A stretch of 64,000 nucleotides of DNA from positions 62,001-126,000 of the forward strand of contig DF239913.1 in NCBI GenBank assembly GCA_000507305.1, given 5' to 3'. The translations under genes were made by a program, and so were the position numbers. The stretch comes from Breviolum minutum Mf 1.05b.01 (Eukaryota; Sar; Dinophyceae; Suessiales; Symbiodiniaceae). Each line of letters starts with the position of its first letter. The first letter of the stretch is position 1. The notes beneath the pieces were generated by a model, which was not told the origin of the DNA, ran no database searches, and was given only the letters and a program-made list of their open reading frames with translations. Positions 30,410 to 42,646 of the stretch are shown one piece after another.

Positions 30410-30526
30410 TTGGTAAGCAGAAGTCTCAGTATAAGTGGTTCTGATTTTTTTTAACCCCTGAACTTTGGGGACAAAAAACCATGTGGGTTGGTGAAGTATC
30501 ATTATCTACCTATAGAATATGCATAC

Positions 30527-30624
30527 CAGGAAGTGGTTTTGGGCTGGTGTTTCACCTTTTGGAAATGATCCAATTTGTCATGCGCATGTGTTTCACTTTG
30601 GTTGGCAAAAAGCACCACCTAGCA
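30527..30624. repeat. Hairpin repeat family A copy (diverged)
   Basis: CAGGAAGTGGTTTTGGGCTG at the left and AGCACCACCTAGCA at the right, with the core GGAAATGATCCAATTTG. A diverged member of the same family. Confidence 0.5.
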
Positions 30625-31114
30625 ATTTGTTTCTCCAGAAACTGGTCACAAGAATATGATTGCAAGGTCAATAGGAGCTGTGGTTTTGAGAGAGACATTG
30701 GTCATGAAAAGATGGTGATGGTTCCTTGCCTGCTGAATTGTTGAGCTATGTTGAGCTCCAAGCTTTTTGGGGGTGATTCCTGGATATATGAAAAGGCATG
30801 AAATGTAGCTTGTTGAAGAGGTTTTGGGGGGGGAATGGTGGTTCTTTCAGCTGTTTATTTCACTCTTCAAAACCTCCCTGTGAAGCAGCTTGGAGTCATG
30901 AGGAAGATTCTACAAGCTTTGCAGCATTTGCAAGCGTGACTTGGAGATCTCGAGTTTTAGAAGGTGAACAGTTTTCGAACAAGTCAAGTGATTGTTTGAG
31001 TTAGAGGGGATTTGACTACTTTCTATGAAAGAGGGAACTTTTTATATGGCCCGTTTTGATGGATTAACTGAAAATAATCAACTGGGTGTCACGAGATGGC
31101 ATTTTTTTTCACAG

Positions 31115-31175
31115 GTGTCGTCGTCTCATTGTAAAAGTCATTGGGGTCAACAAAACCAGCCCTTTCTTGATCCTG
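31115..31175 (+). CDS. Short exon candidate, unknown
   Basis: Bracketed by acceptor TTTTTTTTCACAG and donor GTAAGA. One frame reads CRRLIVKVIGVNKTSPFLIL. The 61-bp length and a second open frame make the reading uncertain; the splice sites are the best part of the evidence. Confidence 0.25.
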
Positions 31176-32480
31176 GTAAGATGGCTGCATCATCTTGGGT
31201 GTTTGATATTCATCCATATTCATCCTGGGCTGCACTTGTCGCAAGCTGACTCAGTTGCCGAGGGATTCATCTCAAATCCAGTGGTTTTTTGTTGAACCCA
31301 ACATGGAACCCACACATTCTGCCAGGGTGAACCAACTATCAGCGGCAAGGCGGGAAAAAATTACACTCTAGGCAATTTCTGGCAGATACGTTGTTTAACG
31401 TGGGAATATTTGTTTGCTCAATGGACAGACGGGGCATAGGTCCAGGAAGTGATAGATTTTTAATGATTTTTATGATTTTGTTATATATCCACTGCTAAAT
31501 GATGCAACTATAAATGTATTTTAGATCTACTGAAAAAGATTGAAAAGGCGGACTATTTCAAAAATCATTTCCCACCTTCATTTTTGATTGGGGAGTTGTT
31601 AGTTTTGGCAGGGAGCAAGTATCCCCACCCTGTTACAAACAACGCACCTTCGGTGTCTGCCCGCCTCCAAAAAGCCCACTATCCACAAGGTGTCCGGATC
31701 ATGGCAGGTGGCAGGTGCGGTTGTTGGATTCAAGTTTAGGGTTCCAGCTGAGGGAAGGAAGTTTCACTGGTGAAATCTCCGAGAAATCGATTTTTTTAGG
31801 AAATTCTGCAGGGGTAAAAACATGAAGCAAAAGAGGTGGAAATGGCTTAAAGGTGAATTTCTGGTTTGATTTTCGGGAGATCCAATAGGGATTCGTGAAT
31901 CGCAATTAGAAACATCAACATCAATTGATGTCCAAGTTGTCTTACATCCTGGTACCCCTTTCAGGATGCCAGTGTCAAGTGAAGAAAATATTTCAAGGAT
32001 CCGTTCCTAAAGCCAGTGCTGGCGGAAATTTGGCATCCTAACACATTCATCAAACGAGGTACATTGGATGATGTCCAAGATTATGTGGCAAAGGACTCAA
32101 AGGACCTGGATTTTTTCACGAACAGACTTGTCCGAAGAATGATGTTGGCCGCATGGAAACCGTGTAACTCCTTTTAAGAATAGAGTTATTTTGGGGAGAT
32201 CCAGCCATTCACATAGCAAGGGTGCAAGGGTTACGCGAAATATTCAAGCCATGAATATAGAACGGAGTAGCAGGGGGGTTGTAAAAACCCACACCACGTA
32301 ACTACCTAGTATCCTTAATGATCATTCAAGACTTGAGGTCTTGGAAGTTCAAATTCCTTTCCCGGAATTTTTCACATAGATACACTCCCTTTTTACCAAC
32401 CTCGTGAACCATGGAAAATCACCAGAAATTTGAGGTTTTTTTCCCCCCATCTGTTTCCCCATCGTCCACGGTTTTTTCAG

Positions 32481-32566
32481 GTCGTCGCGCGACAACGCTT
32501 CGCCTTGACGCCCAAACGCAATGCTGTGATTCTGTTGATCCAAGCTGCCAACTCTCAGGATCGGTC
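32481..32566 (+). CDS. Exon candidate, unknown
   Basis: After a strong acceptor GTTTTTTCAG the frame reads VVARQRFALTPKRNAVILLI then QAANSQDRSV. Donor candidates GTCGGT or GTCGTT close it. GC content rises sharply compared with the flanks. Confidence 0.33.
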
Positions 32567-33587
32567 GGTCGTTTTTTTTCTATCCCATGCTTCACCAAAA
32601 AAAATCATGGGGTTTTGTTCAGGGGTTACAACTTGTAACAAATAAAACCATTTTGGAGGGGGCATCATGTAATGTAAAATTTGTGGTAGTTTTGAGGGAT
32701 TACCTTTATGATAGTGCATTGTTTGGGTTGGTGATATAATGATCCCTTTCACAGTTTTGAAACAACTCAAGTCACTTGCAGTTTCAGGTGTTTACTGATG
32801 ATGGGAATCAACCTTTGTTTTTTCAATGATACATGCAATATCATCCCCGGAATATTGACTTGAAGAAATACCATTTTGTTTGGTGATGGTTTGAACCCCC
32901 AAATGAAGTTTGCCTTCTTGGATACCTTAAAAGATTTTCCTGCATCTCAAGTACAGGCTATGGCGGGTCAATCTGCAGGGTGAATCCCCCTTCTTTCACG
33001 GAACTCCAAGCGGGTGAGTTGGAAATAAATTGTGTGGCTTGTTTTGATAATCCTTGAATATCAGTTGGGTGGTATGGCATCCCAAAACTTCTTCCCAAAA
33101 AAGGAGTCTGAGTAGTGGATGAGGTGTTTGCTTGCAGGGAGCATTACTTCCATACATTATGCCTACTATCCATACTGCTTACAATGAGGTTTCAACCTAG
33201 ATTTGGTCCATGACATGGAAAGGTGAGTGAAGTAGCTGGAATCTGACAAAGCTACCCGCTACCCCCCGAGCTACCTCCGCTGGAAGAGCGGCCAAGGAGG
33301 CCCTATTGATGATGGAATTGAATCATGGTAATCTTACTCATGACCGCCCAAAAAAAAACTGAGAGATTGATAGGGGCCTTATGGACAAGCGGGGGGGTTA
33401 CTGTAACTATCCTGCTCGAATTCCCATGATAGAGTTGCAACCTGCTTAGAAAATTCCAACAGACCCCAGGATCATACCCCAAAACACCAATATGAAAGGA
33501 TATCCTTCATAAACAGGTGGTTCAGGTTTGGGGCATGTTCCAAGGGGTATGTTGGAGTTGTCTTAGAAACCTCTTGCAGGAGGTTCC

Positions 33588-33743
33588 CAACCGCGCTGCA
33601 CGGCACCTTCCCTGGGACAACTGGCGTAGTCCCTTGGCCCCAGTGCCACGTTGGCGCCTTCAGCGAGCGGAGCACTTTCCGCCTCTGATCCCAGCGTGTC
33701 CTGGATCTCAAACTTTCCTATGCAAGGGAGGGAGATGATGACA
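33588..33743 (+). CDS. Exon candidate, GC-rich, unknown
   Basis: After TCTTGCAGGAG the frame reads VPNRAARHLPWDNWRSPLAP then VPRWRLQRAEHFPPLIPACP, in a local GC-rich island. The minus strand is open here too, so the strand is not certain. Confidence 0.25.
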
Positions 33744-34215
33744 TGATGACATTTTATGGGGCAGCCTGTAGCACACTAGAATCCCTAGGAAAAGGAACGT
33801 GAGATCCCCATAATAAGGAGACGTGCATAGTGGTTAGAAGAGCCGATTCCACCACTGAGGAAGGTGGACGTTTTTGTGGTGTGTTTGGTCAAGATTAGGG
33901 TGTCCTGGTTTGGAACCCCAAGATTAGTCATAATCTAGGCGGTGGTTTCAAATCTTTCTGAAATGTTCATCCATTTTCCCTTGCAAGATTCGGTACAGTT
34001 TGACTTAAGCCCATAATTGTTCAATGCAACCTGCCTGAAAAAAAAATCCAGCAAATAAATAGTCTGTTCCAACCATCAACTTTAGGGGAGATTCAACCAA
34101 AATTGAGCGAATGTCCTTCACTTGGAAGGGCTCCGAACGCTTCCGTCCCACCGCGTCGGAAAGCGAGGAATTGGGGCGATGCGGAGGTGGCCCAAAAAAC
34201 TCCTGTCACTTCTAG

Positions 34216-34290
34216 GTCCGGTGGGGGGACAAGATGTATCCGCGAAGCATCGCCAAGTTAGTAGAGTTTCACAAGGGATGGGAAAAACCC
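34216..34290 (+). CDS. Exon candidate, unknown
   Basis: Acceptor CACTTCTAG and donor GTAGAT bracket 75 bp reading VRWGDKMYPRSIAKLVEFHK then GWEKP, a phase-0 exon on both sides. An upstream segment in the same frame at ~34111-34210 (MSFTWKGSERFRPTASESEE) also looks coding and stops at the TAG inside the acceptor. Confidence 0.35.
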
Positions 34291-35115
34291 GTAGATTTCA
34301 ATATCGGTTGTAAAGTTCTAAGATGTATGATGTGAGATGATGTGAGCAGTAAGTTTTCAATTAGAGTAAAGTATGGTTGTGCTAGTTAACGCTGAAGTAT
34401 ACTGAAACCACCAGGATTTACAGTCATTAGTGATTTTGGAAATGAATCCGAAGAGCAGGCGATTGTTTAGGGTGATGTTTCATTTTATGGTATATGAGGC
34501 AAATTGCCATTAAATCACCATTTGGGGAATTTTGAGGAGGCATTCTTCACTATCGATACTCGGCAGTTGGTTGAACACTGACCCGGCATGTCACACCCAA
34601 TTCCTGAAATTGGCGACCAGAAATCCGCCAACGTGAGGAACAGTGAGAGAACCAAGCCTAGGTGAATAGAACCTCAAAAAGCCAACACCCGGAAATTCAA
34701 CATAAATATCAGAAATGATGGTTTGGAAAATGTATTTCCTTTCGAACATAGCATTTTTTGGGTATGTAAATATCAAATTTCAGGGCGGCAACCCATCGTT
34801 TTTGAGTGTACATCTCGATGAATTCTCTTTTATGGACTTGAAATTTCATCGTCCCTCCGACAAAAAAGATCGAGTTTCCCAGTAGGAAAAAAATGGGGTG
34901 GAAATCTGGCTTGGCATACTTTGATGATTCAGCCAGACACATTTGTATCTCCAACAACTTAATTAAGCCAAAAAAACAATGAATTTCAACCAATACAACT
35001 TGGAATCATATCTAAAAAGGTTTAAGATACCCTTCAATCACATTCAGCAAGATTCCAAGGTGCAAAACAAAACACCCTCCCCCCTTTGTTCCTTTGGTCC
35101 GTTTCCAAAAAAAAA

Positions 35116-35265
35116 GCTTTGCACAACCGCAGGATGTCAGAAGGTCACGCAGCGCTACAAAACACCTGGCAACGGCTCAAGCGATGGCTGGAGCAACGTG
35201 CTGGTCAGTATCAAACAAAAAGGATGGCGGCGATGCAACAAAGTGATGGAATGATGATACAATGA
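35116..35265 (+). CDS. Coding-like segment, helical, unknown
   Basis: Reads ALHNRRMSEGHAALQNTW, then QRLKRWLEQRAGQYQTKRMA and AMQQSDGMMIQ, stopping at TGA 35263. The sequence is amphipathic and probably alpha-helical or a short coiled coil. Its TGA overlaps the ATG (35262) of the next coding-like segment in another frame, so one base change may have split a single exon. Confidence 0.3.
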   Translation, partial: ALHNRRMSEGHAALQNTWQRLKRWLEQRAGQYQTKRMAAMQQSDGMMIQ

Positions 35266-35394
35266 TTCGGGCTAATTTCAAAGCTACCCCCGCTCAGGCC
35301 AAAAACCAGAAGCCAGGGTTCAAAACATGTGCGTATTTTAAGCCCAAGGAAGTAGCGACCTACGGAGTAAGGTTTAGTGACGCTTTCTCGGCAG
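35262..35394 (+). CDS. Coding-like segment, unknown
   Basis: Reads MIRANFKATPAQAKNQKPGF, then KTCAYFKPKEVATYGVRFSD and AFSA, ending before a GTGATG donor. It has a coding-like mix of Lys, Tyr and Phe with no low complexity. It overlaps the previous segment by 4 bases in a different frame. No family recognised. Confidence 0.3.
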
Positions 35395-35465
35395 GTGATG
35401 GATAGGATCCGGATTCAGAACCATGAGATTCATCATGATAAACGTGACGCACCAAGGGAAAAAAG

Positions 35466-35915
35466 ATGTTTTTGTTGTCACTTCCAACCATCTTTAAACA
35501 CGGATCTTTGCCCACTCTTGCGCCGCCACAAGGCCAAATTCTTTGGCAGGCGAGAAGAATGGGAGTCAAAGGAGTCATGGAATACGAGTGGATCTATGAG
35601 TTGAACCCTTCACTGAAGAGTCCCATAGTCGATGCCGCAGGCTTGGATGAGCACAGGCCACACTCCAACACGCCACCGCTGGAAATCTTTGCGTCCAGTA
35701 GCCCAAGTGACGTTGAAGATGTTGGACCATTCTTGATGACTAGTCGACCAACCCGGTCCCTCCCTTTCACGTTCCCCTGTGGTCACCAGAAGCTTAACAA
35801 AACCCGTGTTAACAGAATAGTCTTCCATGCATCATTTTTCAGGGGCTATGTGAAACTTCTTAATGCCCCATCAAACCTATATTTCTCCTGGAATGGGGTG
35901 GTTTTTGAGTTCTGA
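35466..35915 (+). CDS. 149-codon open frame, unknown
   Basis: The longest clean plus-strand frame outside the LINE. The central part reads RRMGVKGVMEYEWIYELNPS, LKSPIVDAAGLDEHRPHSNT and FASSSPSDVEDVGPFLMTSR and looks coding. The two ends (MFLLSLPTIF, and SNLYFSWNGVVFEF after a TTTTTCAG acceptor-like site) are probably intron. No known domain was recognised. With the two preceding segments it may form one gene spanning 34.1-35.8 kb. Confidence 0.35.
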   Translation: MFLLSLPTIFKHGSLPTLAPPQGQILWQARRMGVKGVMEYEWIYELNPSLKSPIVDAAGLDEHRPHSNTPPLEIFASSSPSDVEDVGPFLMTSRPTRSLPFTFPCGHQKLNKTRVNRIVFHASFFRGYVKLLNAPSNLYFSWNGVVFEF

Positions 35916-36931
35916 ACAAGACCACAGCGTTGACACTTCTGTCATATAGTTTAACTTCGTTGCAATCTGGATCAACTACACCATTTCACGAATCATTTGT
36001 CATTTGCGTCATGAAGTATCCACACGAGTTCTCAAGCATTTGGCCATATCAAGTCATCCATCAAGCATTTCAGGGAGGGCAAAAGAATCCTACGAATTCT
36101 CCCATAAAATTGGATTGAAATTTTACCAAACCTTAGTGAATCCCTTGAGACTTGGGGGTGCTGGAAATTTTGGATGCTCACCGGGTTTTTAGCATGGTAA
36201 CCCCACTTAGAATTACACTCCGGTAAACAAAGGTAGCCATAAAAAAGTGGAAATTTTGAAGATCCGTTTCCTCTTCTAAATTGGTTTACCAGAGGGCAAG
36301 CAGCGGGACAGACCGGACAGCTTTTGCACCCTGGACTTAGCATCCACGCAGTGACAGTCAAATGAACACTGAACAAACCTTCATTGTTGTTTGGTATATT
36401 TGGGTTATATATGGGATAATACTGAGTTACGATTCACCAACCAGTACACCGGAATGTTACCAGTTTTTTTTTTCACTGCTACATCCTTTGTAGTTTTTGG
36501 AGTCCCACTTATGTGAATTAAACTCTGGCGCATCATTTACCGAATACATCTTTGCCATGTACTTATACTGTATTGATTCTGGGAGTTTCAGAAAAAATCC
36601 GGTGCTTTTCCAGGGAGCTAAGGAGGTTTTGGTGCTATCAAAAATGACTTCATAATAGGAAGCTAAGGAGCTACTCCCAGGTTTTGGGAAACCACAATTA
36701 TGTTGTTTGGTTGAGTTGAAAATCTTGAAGTGGTGTCAGAATTGTCGACAGCTTTGAGGTCTAAGCGGATTGGTGGAAGCGAGTCACTCGGCCCTTTTGT
36801 TGGGGTGGCTTTGGGTGCATTCTTTGGGTGATGGAGAGTTTAGGAAACCAAAGCGAAGATGCTGTACCTTATAATTAGTAATCTTATTTGGAGGTTGGGG
36901 ATTCTCTTGCGTTTACATAAGCCAAGTGTAA

Positions 36932-37138
36932 GTGGGTGAAGAACTTGCAATTTACTCCGGGTACCTGAACATGTTGGTGAGAACCGGTGCCTTCGGAGAT
37001 TATTCCAACCCCGCAGTCAACCCTTCTGTCAGCGATTTCCAGGCCTTTAGAATGGACCCCAGGCGAGGTCATCCCAAATCATGGTTTAGTACGGGGTCAG
37101 CCCCTAGTGGCTTCAGAGCACCGCCATTTTACATGTGA
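36932..37138 (+). CDS. Coding-like open frame, possible last exon
   Basis: Reads EELAIYSGYLNMLVRTGAFG, DYSNPAVNPSVSDFQAFRMD and PRRGHPKSWFSTGSAP to a stop at 37136. Composition is coding-like and Gly/Pro/Ser-rich at the end. The first codons are doubtful. The antisense frame (36884-37072) is also open, a common shadow effect. No family recognised. Confidence 0.3.
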   Translation: MGEELAIYSGYLNMLVRTGAFGDYSNPAVNPSVSDFQAFRMDPRRGHPKSWFSTGSAPSGFRAPPFYM

Positions 37139-38465
37139 AATAGAGGGAAATTCCATAAAACTCCCATTTCCATAACACTTCCCATAATCTTCCCATGCCA
37201 CATCCCATATGTAATCCTGGTTTTATGGGAAGCTAATTTCCCACGTCCGTTGGGCTCCTCCAGCTTTCCAGGGATTTAACTTAGGTCCCAGTCCTCTCTG
37301 GTCGGGGCTGCTGGTCGGCCTACGACGTCGCTTGGATCCAAATTGTTCAAGCCACCAGCGCAACGCAACAGCAGACAAAAATACTCACAGACTCGGCTGT
37401 GAGCTTTCTGAAAAGAAAAACTGCTTAAACTTGGGGTTGTGGTGTTTTCACGCAGCACCCTAGCACTTGATCCTTAACTGCTGGGTTTTGGAGTAGCTGG
37501 TTGTCTGGGGTTGCGAAACCGCCCTCTTAAGGATGCAACCCTCATCACCAGGATCATGATATTTTGCTAAGTTACAACAGGGGATGAAATCGCCAGATTA
37601 TTCCTGGAAGCCTGGGGTGGAAGCGTTGATTTCTTCACGCCAACTTTCAAAGAATGTCAGGGAAGATGATAGCTGCAGGATGGAGAAAAGTCTTCTGAAT
37701 TTTGAGAAGTAGACTTGTTTTAGGAAGTGAACGTCCTGTAGGATAAAAAGGTTTCATGTCGTTGCGTCATTTCCATCTCTGCCCTCATGTTGATTATAGT
37801 CTTGATGAGGAGAAATCCGGTGAGACAACCACAAACGGCATGCTGTCTAACCACCTGTTTTTATCGTGGGGAGTTCTACTGTAGCCCGACCGGATAACTG
37901 GTTGGCCGTTCAACCGCCGGATTTCTGAAGCAACGTTTACGATGCTACCATCTAATGCTCATTTGGAGAAAGCTCACAACTCTTTTGCACGGATGGGAGT
38001 AGTTTGGGTGTATCTACAATAGCTCTTGCAGATTTTGGAACCAGTCCCCACTGAAAACACCACCAGCACCCCCAAGAATAAGAACACATCGATTCGAAGA
38101 GTGGAACATACGCGAAAACCGAAGACTTTTTTTGCCCGCCCTTTTTTGGGGGGTTTTGGGGGGGAAACCTAGACATGTCTAGTGACCGTGTCTAGGTTTT
38201 CCATGGTTTTCCTCCCAAAAAATCCAGGCCCGAGTCTGCCAGACAAGCCAAGCCATGGGCACTCAGAGCAGCTATTGTTTGTTGCGCGGGAAGTGACATG
38301 CTTGAAACCACGTAGGTGGTGAAACTTGGAACTTTTCAGGTGTTGCATTCCATGCCATGAAAACCGAAGAATCAATATATGGAGATTTATGAAAAACCCC
38401 GTCCTTTCAATCACATCTTCGGGGGAGGATTTTGAGAGCATGATATATAGAGGCATCAAGAATGC

Positions 38466-38582
38466 AGGGCTGCGCAAGAGGGCGCAAGGGCGAGCGCAAG
38501 ACATACCATATCACCATGGAATTTGGAGGATATTTATTGAATGTCCATGCGCGCAAGAGCGCGCAAGGACGAAGCGCACGGG
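38466..38582. repeat. GCGCAAG repeat cluster
   Basis: Multiple GCGCAAG units (TGCGCAAGAGGGCGCAAGGG and GCGCGCAAGAGCGCGCAAGG) in two blocks separated by ~70 bp. The same motif occurs at 10748-10770. Confidence 0.6.
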
Positions 38583-39194
38583 GTCCTATCTACCAAAAAG
38601 TAAAAGGAATTTTCGACAACCCCCATATGACAAGACATGAAGACATGACAAGACGAGAAAATCAAAAACAAAGGCAAAAATATTATGTGTATACATACAA
38701 TACCTTGCCAGGTTCTGGCTTCCCATATTACAGAGAACCTTGGGGAAGATGAACCCATTTTAACTCATATTTTCCCATACGTTGAAGCCACTGACTAGCT
38801 AGTTTTCCATTTGGTTCATTGTTGAAGTTTTCCGAGGGTGGAGAAAGAGCGTGCACGCGACAGGCAGAGGTACTGCCTCCATGGTTTCTTCGGGAAAAAG
38901 TTTGGAGACGTGGTTCGTGATTGTAGCCTTGCAACCATTCCATAGATTTTTCTGCTCCAAAAATTTGGTTCAATATAATATTCTAATCCAGGTCCAGCAT
39001 CACTCACGATATTTGTTTAACTCTTGTACGTAATGCTGCAGGTATTTGGCCTTCAAATCGTAGGATGTCCTTGGAGACTTAGTACTGTATAGGAAGACAT
39101 CTATGAATCAACGTTCTAAACCCTTTCACCAACTTAGAATAACATGAAATTACTCCGCTGGTGCTTAGCAAATGAGCAGATTGGATGGCCCACA

Positions 39195-39285
39195 ATGATG
39201 TTCTATTCTTACGCAACTTTGGGAAAATGATCCAATTGACGGATCTTTTTTCAAACGGGTTTAAACCACGGATGCTTGGCCAGAC
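39195..39285. repeat. Hairpin repeat family A fragment
   Basis: Core GGGAAAATGATCCAATTGAC followed by TTTTTTCAAACGGGTTTAAA and CCACGG. Lies 110 bp before a better copy of the same family. Confidence 0.4.
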
Positions 39286-39397
39286 GTGCTTTTGATTGGA
39301 AAATTCTGAACCCGATCTTTTCGATCTGTGATCTTCTTGGGCCCAGCATGGAAAGCTTTTCCGGAACAGTGGGCAGTTGATTGTTCAGCATCCGAGA

Positions 39398-39502
39398 CTA
39401 GGTGGTCCTTTCAAAGATGTGTTTTTTCACCCCTATTTGGGAAGATTCCCGTTTTGACTTGACTACAATATTCTTCAAATGGGCGATTTGACCACCACCT
39501 AC
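39398..39502. repeat. Hairpin repeat family A copy
   Basis: CTAGGTGGT at the left end and ACCACCACCTA at the right end. The core CACCCCTATTTGGGAAGATT and TTCAAATGGGCGATTTG match the 3.4-kb copy. Confidence 0.65.
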
Positions 39503-40912
39503 AAAAGAACCATTTTCCACAACCTGTCCAGCTCCCGAAAATCCAGGGTTCTCGCTGGATAGCGGGCTGTGATAGTACTGTATGTCTCCCACCTCTCCAT
39601 TCACAGTCCCCCCAAAAAAATGTTTTTGGGTAATAGCAACGAGCTAAGCATGGGCGAAAAAATGCTACAAGTGCGTAACTCGTTGCCGCTGAGGAGCTCC
39701 CCTCCATACACCTAACGTATCCCACCTTGGGAACAGAAACAGATCATCTTCAATTCGCCGGCTGTTAGGTACAGGTAGGGGATATGGTGATTTCATGTAC
39801 TTGGGGGTGGTACAACTCACGAAATTCAGTTGAGCATCCCAACCTTTGGTTAGTATAACCGTTCGCCCTGCCAAAAAATCGGTGATTTGTTTCCTGCGGA
39901 TTTGTCGGAGACCCACCCAAAAAAGCCCGGGGAAATCCGCCATGTTTTTTTTCTCAGATGTCTGGGCAAAACGATGGAATCCAACCCAACAAAAACGCCG
40001 CTCACTTCCCTTACCTTCACCTTCACCTTTCAAGGTGGTGTTTAAAATTTTGATTTTAGGAAGGGCACAACAAGAAGAACAAGAACAACAACAACGAAAA
40101 TGACAATGGCCTGAACAAATTTGGGTTGGTGAATCACCTATTTTTGGGATGTTTTTACCCAGCTTGCATTCCAGAAAGGTTGCTTCAAATTGAATTTGAC
40201 CCCCAAGATGTGGAAAACCTGATGCCACTTGGGAATTTTCCCAAGCTTCCCCCAACTTTTCCCAAAGCTTCCCCCGAAGTGGTATTTCCACCTGGACTCC
40301 TGGCACAATTGGATTCGACTGGGAAGATGCTTCCAGCTTCCAGGAAAAACCACCAAAATCTGTTGTAAAGATTTTCAACAAATAAGATTTGCGCAAAAGA
40401 AAATCCTAAGGTCTGATTGAGATGAAGATCCCAAGACTTGGAGAATTTTGGGAGGAACATCCGATCGAATTGCTCCAACATTGTAGGACTGGTGCTATTA
40501 GCATTCCTTTCCACGATAGTGCGTGGGGAAGCTCGCTTTTTCTGGGAAAAAACCACTTGGTCACATATTGGGGGTTGGGTTGGAGATCCACCAAGCCAAG
40601 CAATGAAAACTGCCAGTCTGGCAACCGCCGGGGGGAGGGTCATGTGGTGATGGAGCTCACCGTGGTTCAAAAGATTTGGCCTTAAAACCTTGGTTTCGGA
40701 TGGTAGGGTACGGCAGATTTCACTATTCTTCACAGCACCAGGTTCCCCTAACGGTGTTTTCATAGAATTTTGCCCGTGTGCCCTAGTTGTACCCACCTAC
40801 AACTATTTTTTGTGTAAGGTTTACATATAAGGGCTGGTAATCTCTCTTGGAACTACGGAGGGCTCACTCTTGCGTTGCAGATTTTTGGAGGTTTCGTCTC
40901 CGCCGTTTCAAC

Positions 40913-41012
40913 GCGAATCTAAAGGTACCCCCCAATGCCCATTGATTGGAGCCCTTAACAATCGGCCTTATTGAGGGAAGGTTGGATTGCGAGGGGCACC
41001 CTTAGATTCCCA
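40913..41012. repeat. Hairpin repeat family B copy
   Basis: GCGAATCTAAAGGTACCCCC at the left pairs with GAGGGGCACCCTTAGATTCC at the right. The interior has CAATCGGCCTTATTGAGGGA. Confidence 0.7.
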
Positions 41013-41206
41013 TAAAGTTTCCACTCTTGCTGCTGAGTAGCAACTACCCGGCACTATTAGAGGTCCTTGAGATCAGCTGTTTTTGAAGTGTTGCGAGCGC
41101 ATACACCTGTTTGAAGTGTGACTAGTGACTGATTTCCCAGCCAAGTTCAAGTCTGCGGAATTCTTCCCCGAATAATCTGATTTCAGAAAGCTGGAGATTC
41201 GTGAAA

Positions 41207-41224
41207 TATATATATATATATATA
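41207..41224. repeat. TA microsatellite
   Basis: About nine AT dinucleotides in a row. Confidence 0.9.
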
Positions 41225-42534
41225 GTCAGAAGACTTGTCACATATAGCAACAAAAAGCATGTTTGTTGTTTTTGGTTGCAGGGAAAAATAGTAGATCTTT
41301 ATGTGCGGCAATACACCTCGGATACCCATGAATTTCCTTGTTGGGGAACTATGAGTTGCGCCTGTTGATACCGCCAAACTGCTTCGACCATCCCAACCTC
41401 CGCCGTTTCAGCACACGGAGCACCGCGGGGTGCGGGGGCCGCGGGGGCCACAGAGCGGGGATGCGGCGCATTGTGCCCGCCCTGCGGCGGCCTGCGCCAA
41501 GACCCGCTGGGGGAGCTAAGCTTTGGCATGCCGGGCTGGGAAAAAAAAATAATCAAGGGATATCGGATAGCTTAAGGCTCAATGTGGGATACCCACATCC
41601 GGCCCTAGAGCTGTAAGTTGTTCATTTTTCGTAAGGGGTCCCCTTACTCATCAGGAAAACATCTGCTGTTGGTGGGCTAGGGATACACCCAAATCATATC
41701 CCTTTTTTCAATAAGAAGTATATTTTTGCACCTTGGGGATTCGTTCCGCCATGCTAGGTTTTTGTGGAGGGTTTATTCAAACTCTCACCGATGCGAACTC
41801 GAAAATTTGAGTTTCCGACTAGTTTTCTTGGGGGGGTCCCACTCAGAATCCTGAATTCTGAAGGCACATTCTTTCAACAAGGGATGACTGAAGATAGAAT
41901 GGGATATCGATATCATCAAGTATTTTTTTGATGAACACCTGAAAACTTTCATATTCAATTTGCCGGCAAGAAGCCAGTCTTGGACATGTGTTCACCTTCG
42001 ACCATATTCGACGTTGTTCACAGTATCTACCCTCCAGTGAACTAACATAACAATGGGAAATCATTCTTTTCACTGGGACATTCATCTAGAGTGAAGAGAT
42101 GCTGGAGCAATTTACCATTGCTTTCTTACTAGAGGTAACCCCGAGGGATAAACCCTGCCAATCCCAGCCAAGCATTTTAGCTATTGGCTATCAACAAAAC
42201 GAGTTCCCCGCTTGGTCCGTGTTTCTTGCAACAAAAATAATATGTATTGGGAATCTTTGATGGTTAGACAAACGGCAATTGAAACATACGATTTAGTGGT
42301 TTAGACATCCCATGGTAGAAAGGATCAACAAATCACCAGGTGATTCAAAGTGACCTTTTGATACCCTAGTTGGAGGTCACCAAACCTTTGAAAAGGTCGG
42401 GTAACCATCAGAAAAAGGTCACAAAGAATATACAAGGAATTGGCGAATGGTACAGGGCTGCCTCAATTTCTTCCACAAACCCAAGTTCTGCCTTAGACAA
42501 AGTCTTCCAAGGACATCCGGCGACTTATGAGCTG

Positions 42535-42646
42535 GGAGGTATGTCAAAATGTGCCATTTTTATCTACCATGAATTTTGGGTGAGGTTAATGATCCAATTT
42601 GAGTGTGTTTCAAGATGGGTGACAAAAAGAAACACCACCCTAGTGA
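42535..42646. repeat. Hairpin repeat family A copy (diverged)
   Basis: GGGAGGTATGTCAAAA at the left, TTAATGATCCAATTTGAG in the core and AAACACCACCCTAG at the right. Confidence 0.5.

Larger units (their letters stand above)
37139..39397. other. Non-coding stretch with repeats
   Basis: Holds the GCGCAAG cluster and a family A fragment. No exon with both coding composition and splice sites was seen. Confidence 0.4.
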
